Assembly (NCBI GenBank): GCA_964617825.1
Contig: CAZTWL010000022.1
Coordinates: 1-64,000 of the forward strand
Direction: 5' to 3'
Source of the DNA: VSJD01 sp964617825
GTDB lineage: Bacteria; Verrucomicrobiota; Kiritimatiellia; JAAZAB01
Length of the DNA stretch: 64,000 bases
Below the pieces are notes generated by a model. That model worked only from the letters and a program-made list of their open reading frames with translations. It was not told the origin of the DNA and did not search any database. Positions 43,572 to 52,701 of the stretch are shown piece by piece; position 1 is the first letter of the stretch; each line of letters opens with the position of its first letter. The position numbers and the translations under genes were made by a program.

Positions 43572-45785
43572 ATGAACTACGTAACCGATGCAAGCCTCGA
43601 GTATATACTGAACAAATTCCACGACACGAAGAAGCCCTTCAATGGCCTCCGCCGCTTCATCTGCAACGATGAGTTGTTTGATCGCGCCACGGGACTCGGC
43701 GAGGCGGAGATGAAGGAGGGAATCCATGCAAACGACAAGAAATACGAGAACCGCCCCCACAGCATCCGCAAGGCAAGAGCGGTGGAGTTCGTCTTGCAAA
43801 ACACCAAAATTGCCACGGATGCGAGAGACAAATACCCCTCTGTCTGTGCCCTCAACCGTCCCGTGGCGGTACTCATTTCCGAGTGGAATACGAAGGTGCT
43901 CCTTAAAGATATTCCCGAAGCAAATGCGAAGCGGCAAGCTCTCAATGAGAGCGGCACCGCAGGGCTCTCCTACGACTATGACCACGCCGTGCCGAACTGG
44001 GATCGCCTTTTTGCCCTCGGCGTTTCGGGCATCATCACCGATACGGCAAAGCATCGGGAGGCTCTTGCGAAGGCGAAGACACTCTCCGGGCATGAGGAAG
44101 CCTTCTACGAATCGGTCATCATTATCTATACGGCATTCCGTGATTTCCTCCTTCGCCTGGCTGCAATGGCGAAGACAGAGAATCCGAAGATGGCAGAGGC
44201 GCTTCTGTTCCTCGCCGACAATCCGCCCGCAACCTTCTATCAGTGCCTCCTTCTGAACTACACCTACTTCATCGTGATGGAGCATGTCGATTACATGCAG
44301 GCGCGCTCGCTTGCCAACTTTGACCGCGTGTTCAATCCGTATTATCAGAAGGATCTCGCGCGGGGCATCTCCCGCGAGGAGCTGCGCTCGGATCTCGCGT
44401 ACTATCTCCTCCAGTTTACCGCCATCGGCAACTACTGGAATCAGCCGGTATTCCTGGGCGGCACGGCGGAGGATGGATCCTCGCTCATCAACGAGATGTC
44501 CTACGAATTCCTGACCGTGTACGATGAGATGACCATCTACAATCCGAAAATTCAAATTAAGCTCGCGAAGAACACGCCCAAGAAATTTGTCCTGAAAGCG
44601 CTGGACATGATCCGCCGCGGTCACAACTCCATTGTGTTCGTGTGCGAGGATACGATGCGTCGTGCGCTCATGGCAAAGGGATGCACCGAGAAGGAAGCCC
44701 GCGAGTGCAATATCCACGGCTGTTATGAGTACAGCGCACAGGACTCCGTTCCGCTGTTCATGCTGTATTTCAACTTGATGAAGCCCTTTGAGCAGGCACT
44801 AAGCGGTGGCTATGACGGCGTAACGGGCAAGAAGACGGGCATTGACACCCCCGCCGATTTCAAAACCTTTGACGAGTTCTATAATGCCTATCTCGCCCAG
44901 CTTTCCCATACCTTGGATACCGCTGTCAGCATCGCCAACGATATGTCCCACTACCACGGCGAGATCAATCCCCAGCCCCTGCTTTCCGGTTCCTACATCA
45001 CCGCCATCGAGCGCGGGCTCGATGCATTGGAGAGTGGTGCGGCCCATGTTTCCACGGGCGTTTCCTTCGGCGGCATCGCCAACCTCGCTGATTCTTTAAG
45101 CGTCGTGGAGGAACTCGCGTTTAAGAATCACGAGTACACCATTCCTGAACTGAAGGCGATTCTCGATAAGAATTTCGAGGGACACGAGGGCCTCCGTCAG
45201 CGGATTCTTAAGAAGATGGATCACTACGGCAATAATAAGGAGAATCCCGACCGCCATGCGCTGAACGTGGTGCGCCACGTCCGCGATTATCTCAGACAGA
45301 AGGACAATCTCCACGGCGGCAGATGGGGCTGCTCGTTCCACGTTGCCCGCCACTCCTATATATGGAAGGATTCCACCGCGGCATCCCCCGACGGACGTCT
45401 CCGCGGCGAGGAGCTTTCCAAGAACGTATCTCCCTCCATGGGCAGAAACACGGCAGGTGCCACGGCGGCCATTCTCTCCGTCACGAAGCTCGAAGCGTAC
45501 ACCTTCTCAGGCGATGCTTGTCTTGACCTCGGTATCCATCCCTCGGCGGCGCAGGGTGAGGACGGACTCGCCGCTATGTATGCGCTGCTCATGACCTTTG
45601 AGGCGAGAGGCGGTCACGCTATGCACATCAATGTGTTCGATGCGGACACCCTCCGCGCGGCGCAGAAGTATCCCGATTCCTACAGCGACCTGCAGATTCG
45701 TGTCTGCGGATGGAACGTGCTGTTTAATAATATAAGTAAAGAGGAACAGGACGGGTTTATTCGGCAAGCAGAAGGCATCGCTTAA
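43572..45785 (+). CDS. Glycyl radical enzyme of unassigned substrate, second copy
   Basis: 737 residues with the pyruvate-formate-lyase fold. The thiyl cysteine is Cys384 in NIHGCYEYSAQ, with Glu386 following in the C-x-E pattern; the residues around it do not match PFL or the glycerol/choline/hydroxyproline/isethionate enzymes. The radical loop near the C terminus is QIRVCGWNVLFNN, with Gly713 the radical site and tryptophan where tyrosine or phenylalanine is usual. Codon use (CTC, TCC, CGC, low GGC runs) suggests import with its activase from another lineage, possibly Firmicutes. No alcohol dehydrogenase or transporter is adjacent. Confidence 0.85.
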   Translation: MNYVTDASLEYILNKFHDTKKPFNGLRRFICNDELFDRATGLGEAEMKEGIHANDKKYENRPHSIRKARAVEFVLQNTKIATDARDKYPSVCALNRPVAVLISEWNTKVLLKDIPEANAKRQALNESGTAGLSYDYDHAVPNWDRLFALGVSGIITDTAKHREALAKAKTLSGHEEAFYESVIIIYTAFRDFLLRLAAMAKTENPKMAEALLFLADNPPATFYQCLLLNYTYFIVMEHVDYMQARSLANFDRVFNPYYQKDLARGISREELRSDLAYYLLQFTAIGNYWNQPVFLGGTAEDGSSLINEMSYEFLTVYDEMTIYNPKIQIKLAKNTPKKFVLKALDMIRRGHNSIVFVCEDTMRRALMAKGCTEKEARECNIHGCYEYSAQDSVPLFMLYFNLMKPFEQALSGGYDGVTGKKTGIDTPADFKTFDEFYNAYLAQLSHTLDTAVSIANDMSHYHGEINPQPLLSGSYITAIERGLDALESGAAHVSTGVSFGGIANLADSLSVVEELAFKNHEYTIPELKAILDKNFEGHEGLRQRILKKMDHYGNNKENPDRHALNVVRHVRDYLRQKDNLHGGRWGCSFHVARHSYIWKDSTAASPDGRLRGEELSKNVSPSMGRNTAGATAAILSVTKLEAYTFSGDACLDLGIHPSAAQGEDGLAAMYALLMTFEARGGHAMHINVFDADTLRAAQKYPDSYSDLQIRVCGWNVLFNNISKEEQDGFIRQAEGIA

Positions 45786-45810
45786 GGCGGCCGTGACATT
45801 CGGGCATTCG

Positions 45811-45847
45811 GGGTCATCCCTTAATAATCAATATTTACTACCTCCCG
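45811..45847 (-). repeat. Solo 3' end of a REP-associated transposase element
   Basis: GGGTCATCCCTTAATAAT then CAATATTTAC and CCTCCCG matches the left part of the element at 47620 with only a few changes. Read on the minus strand it encodes the last residues of the transposase (MREVVNIDY and stop). It sits 26 bases after the second GRE gene, so that gene is flanked by IS remnants on both sides. Confidence 0.65.
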
Positions 45848-45950
45848 CATTACAAGAGCTTGTTGCTGTAATATTAGACAATGATAACAAAGTTGATTTT
45901 TGAATTTATACGAGAGAATTATACTGTAAACTTTTTTTGGCGTACTGCTG

Positions 45951-47606
45951 ATGGAAACTATAGCGTTATTGGGCGAAAATCTTGTTAACGGGAAGATATG
46001 TCATATGGAGCAATTATATAACGGGATCAATCTCCCCGCCCAGTGGCCACCCAAAGAACTTCCGTTTCATGTCGAAGGCAACCGGATTCTTCCGAATCCT
46101 CCGTCCTATCTGGAAAATCCTCCGGAAACCATTGACATCACCATCGGCCGACAATTGTTTGTTGATTCCTTTTTAATCGAAAAAACGACATTACCGTTCT
46201 CGTATCATCAGCCTAAAAAATACGAAACCAATCCCATATTCACCGCGCAAATGCCGTGGGAGACCAATGAGAACGGTTGCAGTTGCGCCTGTCCGAAAAG
46301 TGGTGCCATAATTTTCGATCCCGATGAACAAATCTATAAAATGTGGTATGAAGCCGGGTGGCTCAATCAAATCGCGTACGCATTCAGCCGCGACGGAATT
46401 CACTGGGACCGACCCATGCTGGACGTGGTCACAGGAACAAACCTGATTTTGCCATACACCAAAAATGATGATCTGAAAAAGCTTAAGTGGAACGGTCCGC
46501 ATTATTTCCGTGCCGATTCTCTGTCCGTGGTACGGGATCCCGATGCACCGCAACAGGAGCGTTACAAGATGCTGTTGCGCAATCCTGGGGGAAATTTTCC
46601 GGGCATCACCCTCGTTTCGCCCGATGGAATTCATTGGCAAAATCCGCGCGCCACAGGGACGATGGGTGACAGAAGCACGCTTTTTTACAATCCGTTCCGG
46701 AAAAAGTGGTGTTTCAGCATACGCTCGACGTGGTCTCCGAGCCTGTTGTTTGGACTTGATTGCAAAGGATGGGCAAGAACGCGTTCTTACCACGAAGATT
46801 CGGATTTTTTCCGTGCGTCCCAGTGGCAGGATATGAATCAGATGAAATGGCTTTGTGCGGACAGTTTGGATCCGATGGATGAGACTCTTGCCACTAACGG
46901 CACAATACCGCAGTTGTATAATGTAGACGCAGCCCCTTATGAAAGCATTATGTTGGGTATGTTTCAGATATTCTTAGGTCCTGAAAATGACGTTTCCGAG
47001 AAGACGGGCATCCCCAAGATCACCGGATTGATTCCCATGTACAGCCGCGACGGATGGCACTGGAGCCGCCCGTACCGCGATATTTTTATTGCCGCATCTC
47101 GAACAGCGGGAAGCTGGGATCGCGGTTACATCCAGTCAGTTGGGGGCATCTATACAATTCATGATGATGTCTTGCGTATTTACTATACCGGATTTTCAGG
47201 AAACATTTCCAAAACCGAACGTAGCGAAATTCGTCATGGCATGTATTCCGGCGGGGCCCTTGGCTTTGCGGAAATTCGACGGGACGGTTTTGTTTCGCTT
47301 TCGGCCGCGTCCCAGGCCGGAGAGGTGCTTACCCGAACCCTGACCTTTTCACAAGGGAAATTCCTCTTTGTCAATGCCGAAAAATGCCTACTCAAAGCCG
47401 AAATCATCGATACTTCCGGAGCAGTAATCGCCGTTTCGCCGGAATTGGAAATTGACTCTGTGGCGGCACAAATTCCATTGGTCGATTTTGATGCCGCAAC
47501 CTTGCAAGACAAACGCTTTCGCATCCATTTTTCCCTGCAGCATGGCGAACTTTATTCGTTCTGGTTTGCAACCGACGAAACTGGCAACAATGTAACAGTT
47601 TATTAA
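45951..47606 (+). CDS. GH32/GH43-like five-bladed beta-propeller protein
   Basis: 551 residues without a signal peptide. The repeated phrases KMWYEAGW...AFSRDGIHWDRP, VSPDGIHWQNPRA and MYSRDGWHWSRPYRD are the blade signatures of the GH32/43/62/68 clan and its many PVC homologues. A C-terminal beta domain (about 440-551) is present as in GH32. The catalytic acids could not be fixed by eye. A second in-frame ATG at 46005, with GGGAAG ahead of it, is a likely alternative start. The gene is flanked by transposase-derived repeats at 45811 and 47620. Confidence 0.65.
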   Translation: METIALLGENLVNGKICHMEQLYNGINLPAQWPPKELPFHVEGNRILPNPPSYLENPPETIDITIGRQLFVDSFLIEKTTLPFSYHQPKKYETNPIFTAQMPWETNENGCSCACPKSGAIIFDPDEQIYKMWYEAGWLNQIAYAFSRDGIHWDRPMLDVVTGTNLILPYTKNDDLKKLKWNGPHYFRADSLSVVRDPDAPQQERYKMLLRNPGGNFPGITLVSPDGIHWQNPRATGTMGDRSTLFYNPFRKKWCFSIRSTWSPSLLFGLDCKGWARTRSYHEDSDFFRASQWQDMNQMKWLCADSLDPMDETLATNGTIPQLYNVDAAPYESIMLGMFQIFLGPENDVSEKTGIPKITGLIPMYSRDGWHWSRPYRDIFIAASRTAGSWDRGYIQSVGGIYTIHDDVLRIYYTGFSGNISKTERSEIRHGMYSGGALGFAEIRRDGFVSLSAASQAGEVLTRTLTFSQGKFLFVNAEKCLLKAEIIDTSGAVIAVSPELEIDSVAAQIPLVDFDAATLQDKRFRIHFSLQHGELYSFWFATDETGNNVTVY

Positions 47607-47619
47607 GAGGGGAAATCGT

Positions 47620-47951
47620 GGTCATCCCTTAATAATTAATATTTACGGCCTCCCGTAACCTGCGAATACGAAGACGTTTCAGTTGCAGGCATACCGCAAC
47701 GCCCGTGCCCATGCCCAGTAATCCGCCGATATCGCGTTGATTCATTCCGACATACCTAACCAGCATCTGCGCGGACACCGCTCACGGTCATCCTCATCAT
47801 CGAAGATGGTCCGCCGCTCCACTCCCCGAATCGTCACATGATAAATCGCGCCCTTAAATTGCACTCGAAGTTTCCTGGCCATATGACCGGCAGCATTCGT
47901 CAAGCTACCGATAAAACGCAATCTAATCGTTAATTATTAAGGGTTGACCCC
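47620..47951 (-). mobile_element. Internally deleted REP-associated tyrosine transposase element
   Basis: The two ends are related inverted sequences: GGTCATCCCTTAATAATTAA at the left and, read on the other strand, GGGGTCAACCCTTAATAATT at the right. In between, the minus strand encodes only the beginning and the end of a Y1 (REP-associated) transposase, in different frames. Single copies of the left end (45811) and the right end (53402) also occur nearby. This looks like a decayed or MITE-like derivative. Confidence 0.7.
47629..47882 (-). pseudogene. REP-associated tyrosine (Y1) transposase, internal deletion
   Basis: From the ATG at 47882 the minus strand reads MARKLRVQFKGAIYHVTIRG then VERRTIFDDEDDRER, the conserved N terminus of RAYT proteins including the HVTxRG strand. 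After about 35 residues the frame changes and the C-terminal part appears: MLVRYVGMNQRDIGGLLGMG then LKRLRIRRLREAVNINY and the stop at 47629. The middle with the HuH pair and catalytic tyrosine is gone, so it cannot transpose itself. Confidence 0.75.
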
Positions 47952-48586
47952 AACTTCCTTGACCCCAAGTTCCCCACGGTGGCTGAGCGCCGAGGCTACA
48001 AAACAAAATGTTATGCTCTTTGTACGCCCTGGCTCCCCTGAGCATCGTCGAAGGGCTCCGTCGAGACGTTTGATAAAGTTGGGCCTTTGGCCGCCTAACT
48101 TATGCGCTCCTCCTCTGGCACCGTCTCGGGCGGGTAAGCTTGCAGCCTTCCGTCAGCGGCGCCTGTCATGGGACCCCGACAGTCCACTGTCCACAGCCTT
48201 TAGTCTGAGCATCCTGTGGGATGCTAATGAACCACAGACACTGATAATGCGGATGCAAAGGAGTGTGTGACCCGGGTTAATTAATTCCATATAAATGTCG
48301 ACCGCGCTTATCCGTGATAGGATTCCTGTTTTTATACTGTTCCCAACGTTCAAGGCGACTAATCACGATTTTATACAACAATTTAACGATATTATCCATT
48401 TACCCAGTCCTTTTAATCATGTTTCATTTCCAGAGAAAGTGACTGGGAGATACCGCGACAATCAGGCAACCAAAGCTTCCAGTCACGCCACAACAGTGAT
48501 GAATTGCATTCAAACGCCGGAAAGATTAAAAAGATCGAAACATTAAAGCAAACCGGCCAAGTAACAAATTGTAGAGGGGCTTCAAT

Positions 48587-51500
48587 ATGAAGGTCATTAT
48601 CGCGGGCCTGCTTGTCTTATTCAGCTTTACCAGGCTTTGGGCGGCGGAGTCCGTGGACATCCAGAACAAGCGCGTCGCTTTGTTTTATGACGAGCAGTTC
48701 CCCTGGTGCGAGGATATCAGCGTCAAGCCGCTGGCCTGGTATACGAACACGTTAACGGAGTTGGGGCTGAATGTGACGGTTGTGAATGCCAAGGAACTCT
48801 CGGATGAAAAGTTAATCACCCGTAAGAAGTTTGACACGATTTTTATGCCGGACGGATCATCCTATCCCATCAAGGCCGAATACACCCTGACCGCGTTCCT
48901 GGCGGAAGGCGGAAATTTAGTGGTAGGCGAGCTTCAGGAAGAAGTAAAAGCCTATGATGAAGAGAAAGGTTTATGGTCCAGGGCTATGCCAGTTAAGTCG
49001 AATGAGCGTTTCTATTCGGTTTTCTCGGAATGGCAGATTGGCCGGAATTGGAGCCTGCGCGACAAAGGTAAGCGAAACTTAAATGTTCCGTTGACGCGCA
49101 ACGCGCAGTTGCCGGAAGCGATCCAATCCCGGCTGCCCCCGACGGCCGGCCCATTCGCATCCAATGAATGGTTCCAAGTGCTGGGCCGGGTGACCGGAGA
49201 TGCGAGCATATCGGGTAACATCATCTGGCCCGTGTACACATTGCCCGGTGGCGAGAAAACTGATTTCGTGGGCTACCGCCATCATAATATAATGTTGTAT
49301 GGGTCAACCGTGGTGGTGCTGGGCAAGACCGGGCGGCTGCTGTTAAAGAAGACCGATGCCGCCGCGGGCGTGATCTACGCGGCCTTCAAAATCTGCGAGC
49401 TTCCCTTTCCCGGCGAGCAATCGGAAGCATATTACCAGCGCCTGTTTGAGGTGCAAAAGCAGATCAGCCGGCTTGGCGAGCAGTATGTCGACATCCACGC
49501 GGCCTTGTCGGACGCCACACTGGCGGCTTTTTATCTGGGCAAGTCCGACCGCTATGTGGAACTTCGAAACCAGCTGGGTAAGCTTGAAAAGGATTTCTTT
49601 GTCATTTTGGACGACAAAGGCAAGACGGATATACTGTTGGATGCAGGAGAAGCGCCGGAACAGCAGGATGCGGTCCGCAAGGAAATGCTTGCGCGCATCC
49701 CGCAGTTGGAAAAACAGTTCCATACATTAATCAAAGGCGCTAAAGAGGAAACGGGCGCAATCCGGCGACCGGTCAAAACGGCGGTGAAGAATACGACTTG
49801 TGATCGGTTGCATTTCGATGCGGGATGGGTTGCGCCAATTGGGTCGTATATGCTTCGGCGGCACTATTTCCAGACGCTCAGGCAACTGGGGCTCGATGTT
49901 TCCAGCACGGATAACGACCGCATGTCTGAATATTTGCGGGATCCCCTGATCAGGAAAAACAGCGCGGGCGTAAAGTTCACGGTGCGAGTTGATAATTGGC
50001 AGTCGACCTACAGCCGTTTCGATCCGGTGACGGGAACCGTCAATGAGATTAAAGATGAAAAACAACGCCGGCAAAGTTACGACAAACCGTTGGAAACCAC
50101 GGTGTTTGCGACGAATTGGCCGGCGCTGGTTTCCAAATGGAAGGACGTGCCGATATATCGCTACTCTATTTATGAAGTGATTATGAGCGAGCGTGGCATG
50201 GTGACCCTGTATTGGGGTGAGCAGGCGCGCAAGGATTACCAGGCGTATCTGGAGCAAAAATATTCGACAATCCAGGCATTGAACCAGCGCTGGAAATCCG
50301 ATTACCCGTCGTTTGCGGAGATCACGGTTCCCGTCCGCCAGCCGCAAACGGAACCGGAGCACGGCAACTGGGAAGACTGGACGGCGTTCCGCGACGGCGT
50401 CTATAACCAGAAAAGAAAAGCTGTTTATGATCTGTCCAAACAAAACAGCCCGGATATCCCTGTGAGCGTTGTGATGTCGATTGAGGCATTGAAAGGGCCG
50501 TATTTTGGTGGAAACAACATTTATCTCTTCACCCAAAACCAGGATATTTCCGGCACGGATGGAACGTACCTCGCAGCTTCGCTCGAATGGTTCTGGTGTG
50601 ATCTGAATTGCGGCATTCCTTTTCATACGATGGAATGGGGGGTGTATTACCGCCCGTCGCCGGATCCCCGAACATGGCAGAACTCCTTGACGGCGGACTG
50701 GTGGGCGCTGTTCACCGGCGGCGCGGCCGGGGTAAATTGCTTTGAATGGAGTTTTAAGGGTCATCGCGGCAACAGTGTGGACATCGTGGGCCTGCCGACC
50801 TTGACGGGATGGCAGGTAAGAAGATTGATCGGGGAAGTGAATCAGTTTGATCACATAATCCTTGACGGGAAACGACGTGCGGATATCCGCATTCTCTATT
50901 CCAATACCTGCCGGCGTCATGATCAGGCCTGGCGCGGCGTGAAGTCAAGACACCAGGACACGGTCAATAATCTTTATTACAAGTTCATGCGCTGGCAGTG
51001 GCCGGCGCGGGTCCTGGCGGAAGAAGCCCTGAACGAAGGCAAGGATATTTCAGACTGCAAACTTTTACTTGTTCCGCAGGCTGAATATCTCAGGGAAGAC
51101 ACCCAGAACAAGCTGCTGGATTACGTGCGGGGCGGCGGGAACGTGCTGGTCGAGGGGTATAGCGGAAAGCTGGACAATTACGGGCATAACAGCGCAAAAC
51201 TATTCGCGGCGGCAAACGTGAAATGCCTGCCGTCCTCAAGCAAGGTGGCGCTGATTGAGGGGGAAGAAATCCCGCTCGGCTCCATCGCAAGCGCCTGTCG
51301 GATGGAAGCGGAGAAGGGGGCGGATGTAAAAGTATTGATTAGTTATACAGATAATTCGCCGGCCGTGGTTTCCTGTCAAATCGGAAAGGGGAAGTTGGTT
51401 TTCAGCGGTATTCCGTTTGGTATGCTGAACATAAAAGAGGGGGCCCGCCGGATCATGGACGGCGTGAACAAGGATTTGGGGCTGGTTCCTAGATATGATG

Positions 51501-52135
51501 GCAAGGATCCACGTCTTGTCATGCGCGAATGGGAGTACCAAGGGCAAACCTACCTGCTGTGCTATTATCCGAATGCGCATGACAATCTGTTCCAGGAATG
51601 CGCCTTGAAAATACACGGCGCGTATAAAGTTCATGACTACCTGCTGGGAATGGACGTTCCGACGCAGACGGACAAGAAGGACACGGCCATGCGCTTTGTG
51701 ATGCCGGTGCCAGGAGTAAGAGTGTTTCGTTTGGATGCGCTCAACCCGGAAAAACTCTCACAGATCAAAACGGTGACGAATCTTGGAGAAATATCGGCGG
51801 ATCAGCCTTCCGGCGCCAATGCGCCTCAGGCGCATATGCCCTATACTGGGTTTATTTACGCAGGTAATCCCATCGAGGTGGATGGATACAAAATTGAAGT
51901 CATTGTTTTGCACCGGGGAGAGGCGGATCTTGTGATCCGTAAAGGGGAAGACACGGTTCAGCAGCGGATTTACGCCGACAAGGCGTACCAGTTCGGAACC
52001 ATGGAAGATGCCAGGCAGTATGAGATGGTAGTGGGCGGTAACACCCTGACGATTTATTCCAAGGCGATCAGCGACATCCTGCCAGTCGGCGTAGATATAG
52101 AGATACGGGAAACAAAGGGCGCGGTCCGCAAATAA
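48587..52135 (+). CDS. Large secreted GH42-like glycoside hydrolase
   Basis: 1182 residues with a signal peptide (VIIAGLLVLFSFTRLWAAES). An N-terminal alpha/beta region (about 30-280, with FMPDGSSYPIKAEYTL) is followed by helices, then a TIM barrel at about 420-730 with YWGEQARKDYQAYLEQKYST and LNQRWKSDYPSFAEI, a pattern seen in GH42 beta-galactosidases. A GATase1-like trimerisation domain (about 770-940, DYVRGGGNVLVEGYSGKLDN) also fits GH42, and beta domains close the protein. The catalytic Glu pair was not fixed; MEWGVYY and NCFEWSFKGH are candidates. It is on its own between transposase remnants. Confidence 0.65.
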   Translation: MKVIIAGLLVLFSFTRLWAAESVDIQNKRVALFYDEQFPWCEDISVKPLAWYTNTLTELGLNVTVVNAKELSDEKLITRKKFDTIFMPDGSSYPIKAEYTLTAFLAEGGNLVVGELQEEVKAYDEEKGLWSRAMPVKSNERFYSVFSEWQIGRNWSLRDKGKRNLNVPLTRNAQLPEAIQSRLPPTAGPFASNEWFQVLGRVTGDASISGNIIWPVYTLPGGEKTDFVGYRHHNIMLYGSTVVVLGKTGRLLLKKTDAAAGVIYAAFKICELPFPGEQSEAYYQRLFEVQKQISRLGEQYVDIHAALSDATLAAFYLGKSDRYVELRNQLGKLEKDFFVILDDKGKTDILLDAGEAPEQQDAVRKEMLARIPQLEKQFHTLIKGAKEETGAIRRPVKTAVKNTTCDRLHFDAGWVAPIGSYMLRRHYFQTLRQLGLDVSSTDNDRMSEYLRDPLIRKNSAGVKFTVRVDNWQSTYSRFDPVTGTVNEIKDEKQRRQSYDKPLETTVFATNWPALVSKWKDVPIYRYSIYEVIMSERGMVTLYWGEQARKDYQAYLEQKYSTIQALNQRWKSDYPSFAEITVPVRQPQTEPEHGNWEDWTAFRDGVYNQKRKAVYDLSKQNSPDIPVSVVMSIEALKGPYFGGNNIYLFTQNQDISGTDGTYLAASLEWFWCDLNCGIPFHTMEWGVYYRPSPDPRTWQNSLTADWWALFTGGAAGVNCFEWSFKGHRGNSVDIVGLPTLTGWQVRRLIGEVNQFDHIILDGKRRADIRILYSNTCRRHDQAWRGVKSRHQDTVNNLYYKFMRWQWPARVLAEEALNEGKDISDCKLLLVPQAEYLREDTQNKLLDYVRGGGNVLVEGYSGKLDNYGHNSAKLFAAANVKCLPSSSKVALIEGEEIPLGSIASACRMEAEKGADVKVLISYTDNSPAVVSCQIGKGKLVFSGIPFGMLNIKEGARRIMDGVNKDLGLVPRYDGKDPRLVMREWEYQGQTYLLCYYPNAHDNLFQECALKIHGAYKVHDYLLGMDVPTQTDKKDTAMRFVMPVPGVRVFRLDALNPEKLSQIKTVTNLGEISADQPSGANAPQAHMPYTGFIYAGNPIEVDGYKIEVIVLHRGEADLVIRKGEDTVQQRIYADKAYQFGTMEDARQYEMVVGGNTLTIYSKAISDILPVGVDIEIRETKGAVRK

Positions 52136-52165
52136 TCGGCCTGCTCTTTCCATCAATCCGGAGGA

Positions 52166-52468
52166 TTATTTACGATCCAGAAGGGCCTGGTCCGGATTAA
52201 AATCAATGCGGAACTTTGGGGCCGGGTGAGCGCCTTGGTCACCGAGAAGGACGGAATCAACCACGTGGCTTACGACAAGAAGCCCCAAACGGGAATCAAT
52301 GAAAGCATCAACATGGGTATCCTGGGAGCATTTGCGGACTGTATTGCGCGAACATCCGAATTCACGCACAGCCGCCTTGATCCCTTCTTTACGGGCCAAG
52401 AAAACCACCTTTTGCCTGAGCACGTACCGGTCTGCTTTCATTTTATAAAGCTCAAAATAAGGTATCAT
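52166..52468 (-). pseudogene. Fragment of a helix-turn-helix transposase
   Basis: The minus-strand frame begins MIPYFELYKMKADRYVLRQK and continues KEGIKAAVREFGCSRNTVRK, the N-terminal helix-turn-helix of integrase-type transposases such as the IS481 group. It then passes into unrelated sequence and stops at 100 residues; no DDE core follows. The joint lies near 52345. It is evidence of a deleted insertion sequence just after the secreted GH42-like gene. Confidence 0.55.
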
Positions 52469-52494
52469 CCTCCGATCATAGCGTATCCGGGCTT

Positions 52495-52526
52495 CTCAGG
52501 GGCCACCTCCGGAGGTGGCCCCTGAG
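52495..52526. repeat. Perfect 32-base palindrome
   Basis: The half-site CTCAGGGGCCACCTCC is followed directly by its exact reverse complement, with no spacer. The hairpin would have sixteen GC-rich base pairs with a minimal loop. No T run follows on either side, so it is not a standard terminator. It sits between the transposase fragment and the QueD-like gene and may be a recombination scar, an IS end pair or an RNA stem. Confidence 0.8.
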
Positions 52527-52618
52527 CTCATTCATCCGTCTATGACTCACAACCCTTACCTCGGCCAGAGGGGGGTCACGATGTACCCGACCTCGCCCAG
52601 GGCAAGATCAACATACCC

Positions 52619-52647
52619 TTGACATACAATCGCCAGCAATTTATATT
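52619..52647 (+). promoter_or_regulatory. Strong sigma-70 promoter of the QueD-like gene
   Basis: TTGACA at 52619-52624 is a perfect -35 box. After exactly 17 bases comes TATATT at 52642-52647, five of six consensus positions. The flanks are AT-rich. It lies 54 bases ahead of the start codon. Confidence 0.65.
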
Positions 52648-52701
52648 TTATTTATATTGAAGCATAATCACACCCGTAAAATAAAATAATAAATAAGGAG
52701 A

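Larger units (their letters stand above)
47607..48586. other. 980-base space with transposase remnant and no intact gene
   Basis: The part 47620-47951 is an internally deleted REP-associated transposase element. The part 47952-48280 is GC-moderate, contains a hairpin GCATCC-TGTG-GGATGC near 48208 and no recognisable frame. The part 48290-48586 is AT-rich and should contain the promoter of the following secreted protein, whose start has GAGGGG seven bases ahead. No clear -35/-10 pair could be fixed. Confidence 0.5.
52136..52701. other. 566-base space with transposase fragment, palindrome and promoter
   Basis: Contents from left to right: a fragment of a helix-turn-helix transposase on the minus strand (52166-52468), a perfect 32-base palindrome (52495-52526), a GC-rich unassigned stretch and the promoter of the QueD-like gene (52619-52647). 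The AT content rises sharply from about 52620. Confidence 0.6.

Noticed and set aside
43572..45785. Naming the second enzyme pyruvate formate-lyase
   Set aside because: The active site reads GCYEY with one cysteine, and the radical loop differs from the PFL consensus.
49727..50920. Long minus-strand open frame (397 codons) inside the secreted GH42-like gene
   Set aside because: Antisense shadow of a clear protein with signal peptide and domain motifs.
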